Below, one piece after another: positions 60,901-64,000 of a stretch of 64,000 nt of DNA. The position numbers and the translations under genes were made by a program. Source of the stretch: Isoetes taiwanensis (Eukaryota; Streptophyta; Lycopodiopsida; Isoetales; Isoetaceae); contig JAJEKV010000063.1 of assembly GCA_021234155.1 (NCBI GenBank), forward strand, positions 7,005,710 to 7,069,709. Direction: 5' to 3'. The notes below the pieces were generated by a model. That model ran no database searches. It was not told where the DNA came from and was given only the letters and a program-made list of their open reading frames with translations. Position 1 is the first letter of the stretch. The number at the start of each line of letters is the position of its first letter.

Positions 60901-63900
60901 TATGGCATTTAATAAAATCCTCACCTCACAGGTAGGAATATGAATAACACACCTTATTTGTTATTATCTTTGTGAGCCTTGGGGATTATTATGCAATGCA
61001 TATATCCATAAAATATTAATGCATAGAATTGCTAGGCGATAACTTTGAAACTCGCCTTTTAGACACATGCCTTTCTTAATAAAACGGGTTTCAAAATTGG
61101 AGGCGGTATTGTACTATCATATTAGAGTCGAGACTTGTTATTGGATGTATTTATGCTTCTTTACGAGTCCTCTTTGATCGAAGCCATTGTCTTCAGATGA
61201 TCTGAATTAAGCGGCCGAATATCCTTAGGCGCAGCGCCTGAACATGAATGGACATACATATCTGGCCGGAATCACGTGAAACAATAACATTTCTTGCTGG
61301 TAGTATGATTATGACTACTAGCATGGATATGGCAGTGGCCTTGAATGGTAAGACATCCCTTTTGTCAAACTTGATGAGTGCGGAAGATGCCATTTGCCTG
61401 CTCAATACTTCTATTGTCATATTTAGAAAGTTAGCTTTAAGCCCATAGCATTTCTTGGGTCATCACTTTACTTAATATATCTTTGGTTTCCTCTTTGATT
61501 CCCAGTCGTTAAATCATAAATCGCGAGAACATCCACGGATTTATATTGAGCGATCATTGAGGAAGTTCTTTAATGATAGAATTGATGATGGCGTGGTCAT
61601 CCATATATCGAGAAAGTGTGTTTGAATAATTCCAGCTTCTTTGTATAGATCCTTGTGTTTGCTAGATTCTTTATAAAGTTGGCTTGAACCATGACAGAGT
61701 ATAAGTTGCACCAACGAGAACATCTGAAACCCATTAGTACCTGAAGTTGGATCGAGTCTTTGAATTCCCATCATAATGGCTTGATTAGCTAGCAGCCATG
61801 AGTTAGCTCGATACAAAGTCTCCCTAGATCATTAGTCTCCGACATTTGCCTTTGGATCCCACTTTAAACCCTTGGCTATGAACTTTCTCTTCTCCATCAT
61901 TTTTATCCAAAGTTTGTTGTTATGGTGTATGTCATTTCATATATTTCCAAAGCGCCTTGATGCTTTTTAATGTCATAACCTCACATATCTGCGAATCACT
62001 GTTAATGGGATGCTCATAGCATTTGGTTATGTCGACAACATATATACATTGCCAGAACAGAATTTAGTACCACATCATATACCAGCGTTAAACCATCCAA
62101 TTAGGGTTTAATCTTCACAGAATAGATTGCAAAATCTTTCACACATTTTTTTTGGCATCAATGTACGTATGGTTCAATGACCATATTAAGTACTTTGCGA
62201 TAACAATTTGTGTCTTTCGGTGTACCTTTGTGCCATGTGCATTAATTGATCGGCGATACTCTTTCTTGTGTGCCTTAAATATACCTAGCAAGTATGGTAA
62301 TTTTTCAGCTGCACACGCATTCAATATAAGGGATGATAACGCATTTCATTTTTGACCTTCCACAATATGATCATTTGGTCTTGTGAACTTCCACGAAGTC
62401 TTCTTCTTTGAGCCTATTGCATGCCATCTCACGTGATATATGTTTTGGGCTATGAGCGGGTTATTTGATGCCTTATCCTGACTACATAAAGTATTCTGAA
62501 ACCACTCCAAACTCTTGATGACTTGTTCTGCATCATTAAGAGGAATTTCCTAGTAGTGTCTTTTTTTTCATTGCTTCCGTTATTCCATGGCCAAGTATGA
62601 CTATCTCACGGTGTTATAGTCAATTTATCCTTATCGAGATGAGGTATATGAATTTGTCTGAATTCAAGATCATTTTAGATCTGGTTCAGTTCTCTGAAGT
62701 AAATTCGCCCATTCTAAGCTTTTATTTGGGATATGATTAAGTCCATCTTTGTAACATATTTTGAGCTGTTTGTTTTGTACCACGTGTATTGGTAGTTCTA
62801 ATGTGACCTATGTGAGATCCACAAATTTATGCAATTGAGGGATAGGCGGACCTCCTCATATTGGGCAAGAGATGTAGAATGGTTTTGTAGCATAAGAGTC
62901 ACATATTCTCTGTATATTTCCAGAGAACATGGTGTTGTTCTAATATCTCCAATATCTCGGTACATCTTTCATAGCCTTATAGACTATTTTGGGGTATGCA
63001 TATCTCATCTAATCTTAGATAAAAAGTCTGAGTGGATAATCTTTTTCTTTATTTTATCTCCACCTTCCGGATCTGCATTTTGCCTAGATCATCTTTTGAG
63101 CTGTTTTGGATTTGCATAACCACGAAGAGCCAAGGCCTATGTTAGTTTTACATATTTAAATTTTGGAGAGTCAAGTTACAGTTTGTTGAGTCTGTGTCTT
63201 TATCCACAAATTTGGATGTTCCAGATTACTGGAGGAGTTTTGGCCGAGTGGCACAAGAATGAATTCATATCTTATGAATCATTATTCTTTTCTGAATCCA
63301 TCTGGGGATAAGTTCTCATTACTACGTTATGTGTTATTGCATTATCTAAGCATAAATAGCTTCAAAATAAACAAATTTTTTCATATCTGAAAATAAGCCA
63401 TACCTTAAATATCATACTTGGTACTTTACTTGTGATTACCATCGATCACGCATTGGTCATAGCAATGTTCCTTTGGTGGCCGAATGTCCCACATTCCACC
63501 AGTGTATCGAGGCCTTCCACGATGGAGTTATCCAGTTTTTCAGCTTTGGATAGGAGTAAGTGACGATGGAAGAGCCTTGGAGGTGCATTTGTCGTAATGT
63601 TGGAGTTGCTCCCTTTAGTTGCTTATGCATGCGGTGTTTGCTCTTTTGATTCTTGGCTGATTGGCATCTTGCTTCTTAGGAACTCAATATTTTTAGGTCT
63701 TTCAGCGAGGATATCATACATGAGACCATTAGGATAACTAATTTTAAATCAGCCTTAGGGTCTTGAGGACATTTTTAATGTCATGCTCCGGCATGTTCGC
63801 GCCTCCACGTATCCTATATAGGCGGATACCGGCTTTAGAAGTGTAGTCTTAAAGGCAATGTCGAAAACAACCATTTGCCCGATTGGACATGTTAGGGTTA

Positions 63901-64000
63901 CCGCGAGGGCCAGATTATTTAGCATATACCATATTGCACGATCCGGCCATATCATATTCTCGCCACGAGGTCATCTTGTTTACCATTTCCTTTGTCTTCA
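57992..64000. repeat. Large head-to-tail repeat, copy B (cut by the window end)
   Basis: Colinear with copy A from its first base to the window end, which corresponds to about 56870 in copy A. Differences are scattered short indels and clustered substitutions, often around CAG, CTG or CGG. The same order of landmarks is kept, including the region equivalent to the minus-strand KRSYNRDD fragment (about 60140). No coding gene is recognised. Confidence 0.85.

Noticed and set aside
50724..64000. Endogenous pararetrovirus array, suggested by a tandem unit near 7.3 kb
   Set aside because: Only the unit length fits. No tRNA-Met primer site, RT active site, movement-protein or coat motif could be seen in either copy.

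Overview
The window looks like repeat-rich nuclear DNA of a land plant with a large genome. Supporting signs are a plant-type LINE with an endonuclease, reverse transcriptase and zf-RVT order, Ty1/copia and Ty3/gypsy remnants, hAT- and Mutator-type MITEs, and one plant-specific DUF4408/DUF761-type gene. The transposase-like families seen here make a non-flowering plant (fern, lycophyte, bryophyte or gymnosperm) more likely to me than a flowering plant, but the sequence does not settle this. I recognise almost no conserved host genes.

Layout. 1-4.5 kb: a LINE with broken ORF2 and repeats in its 3' UTR. 5.77-18.18 kb: a 12.4-kb DNA transposon bounded by perfect 32-bp inverted repeats with matching AAAG flanks. 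It carries a plus-strand DDE-like gene of the DUF7869 type and a minus-strand region ending in an FCP1-like (HAD phosphatase) domain, and it holds about 14 GC-rich palindromes and a long fold-back. 18.3-19.9 kb: two hairpins and a gag-like remnant. 20.2-26.1 kb: a tandem array of about 1.56-kb units built from a gypsy-type LTR plus polypurine tract. 27.4-34.2 kb: a second, different transposase-like gene, tail to tail with a second FCP1-like gene that carries a hAT MITE. 35.5-36 kb: a Mutator-type MITE. 37.7-41.7 kb: retroelement fragments. 42.7-43.6 kb: a DUF4408/DUF761-type gene. 44-50 kb: decayed duplications and a second LINE remnant. 50.7-64 kb: a 7.27-kb unit repeated head to tail, the second copy cut by the window end.

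How the parts relate. The main result is a large, apparently undescribed transposon whose putative transposase is linked to an FCP1-like phosphatase gene. The same kind of pairing (RNase-H-fold-like transposase gene plus FCP1-like gene) recurs at 27-34 kb with an unrelated transposase family. That makes the partnership worth testing as a module rather than chance.

Caution. Near-identical repeat copies often differ at or next to CAG/CTG/CCG/CGG triplets, as small complex indels. This pattern suggests base-calling error at CHG-methylated sites. Many apparent frameshifts in the genes below may therefore be assembly artefacts and not true decay.
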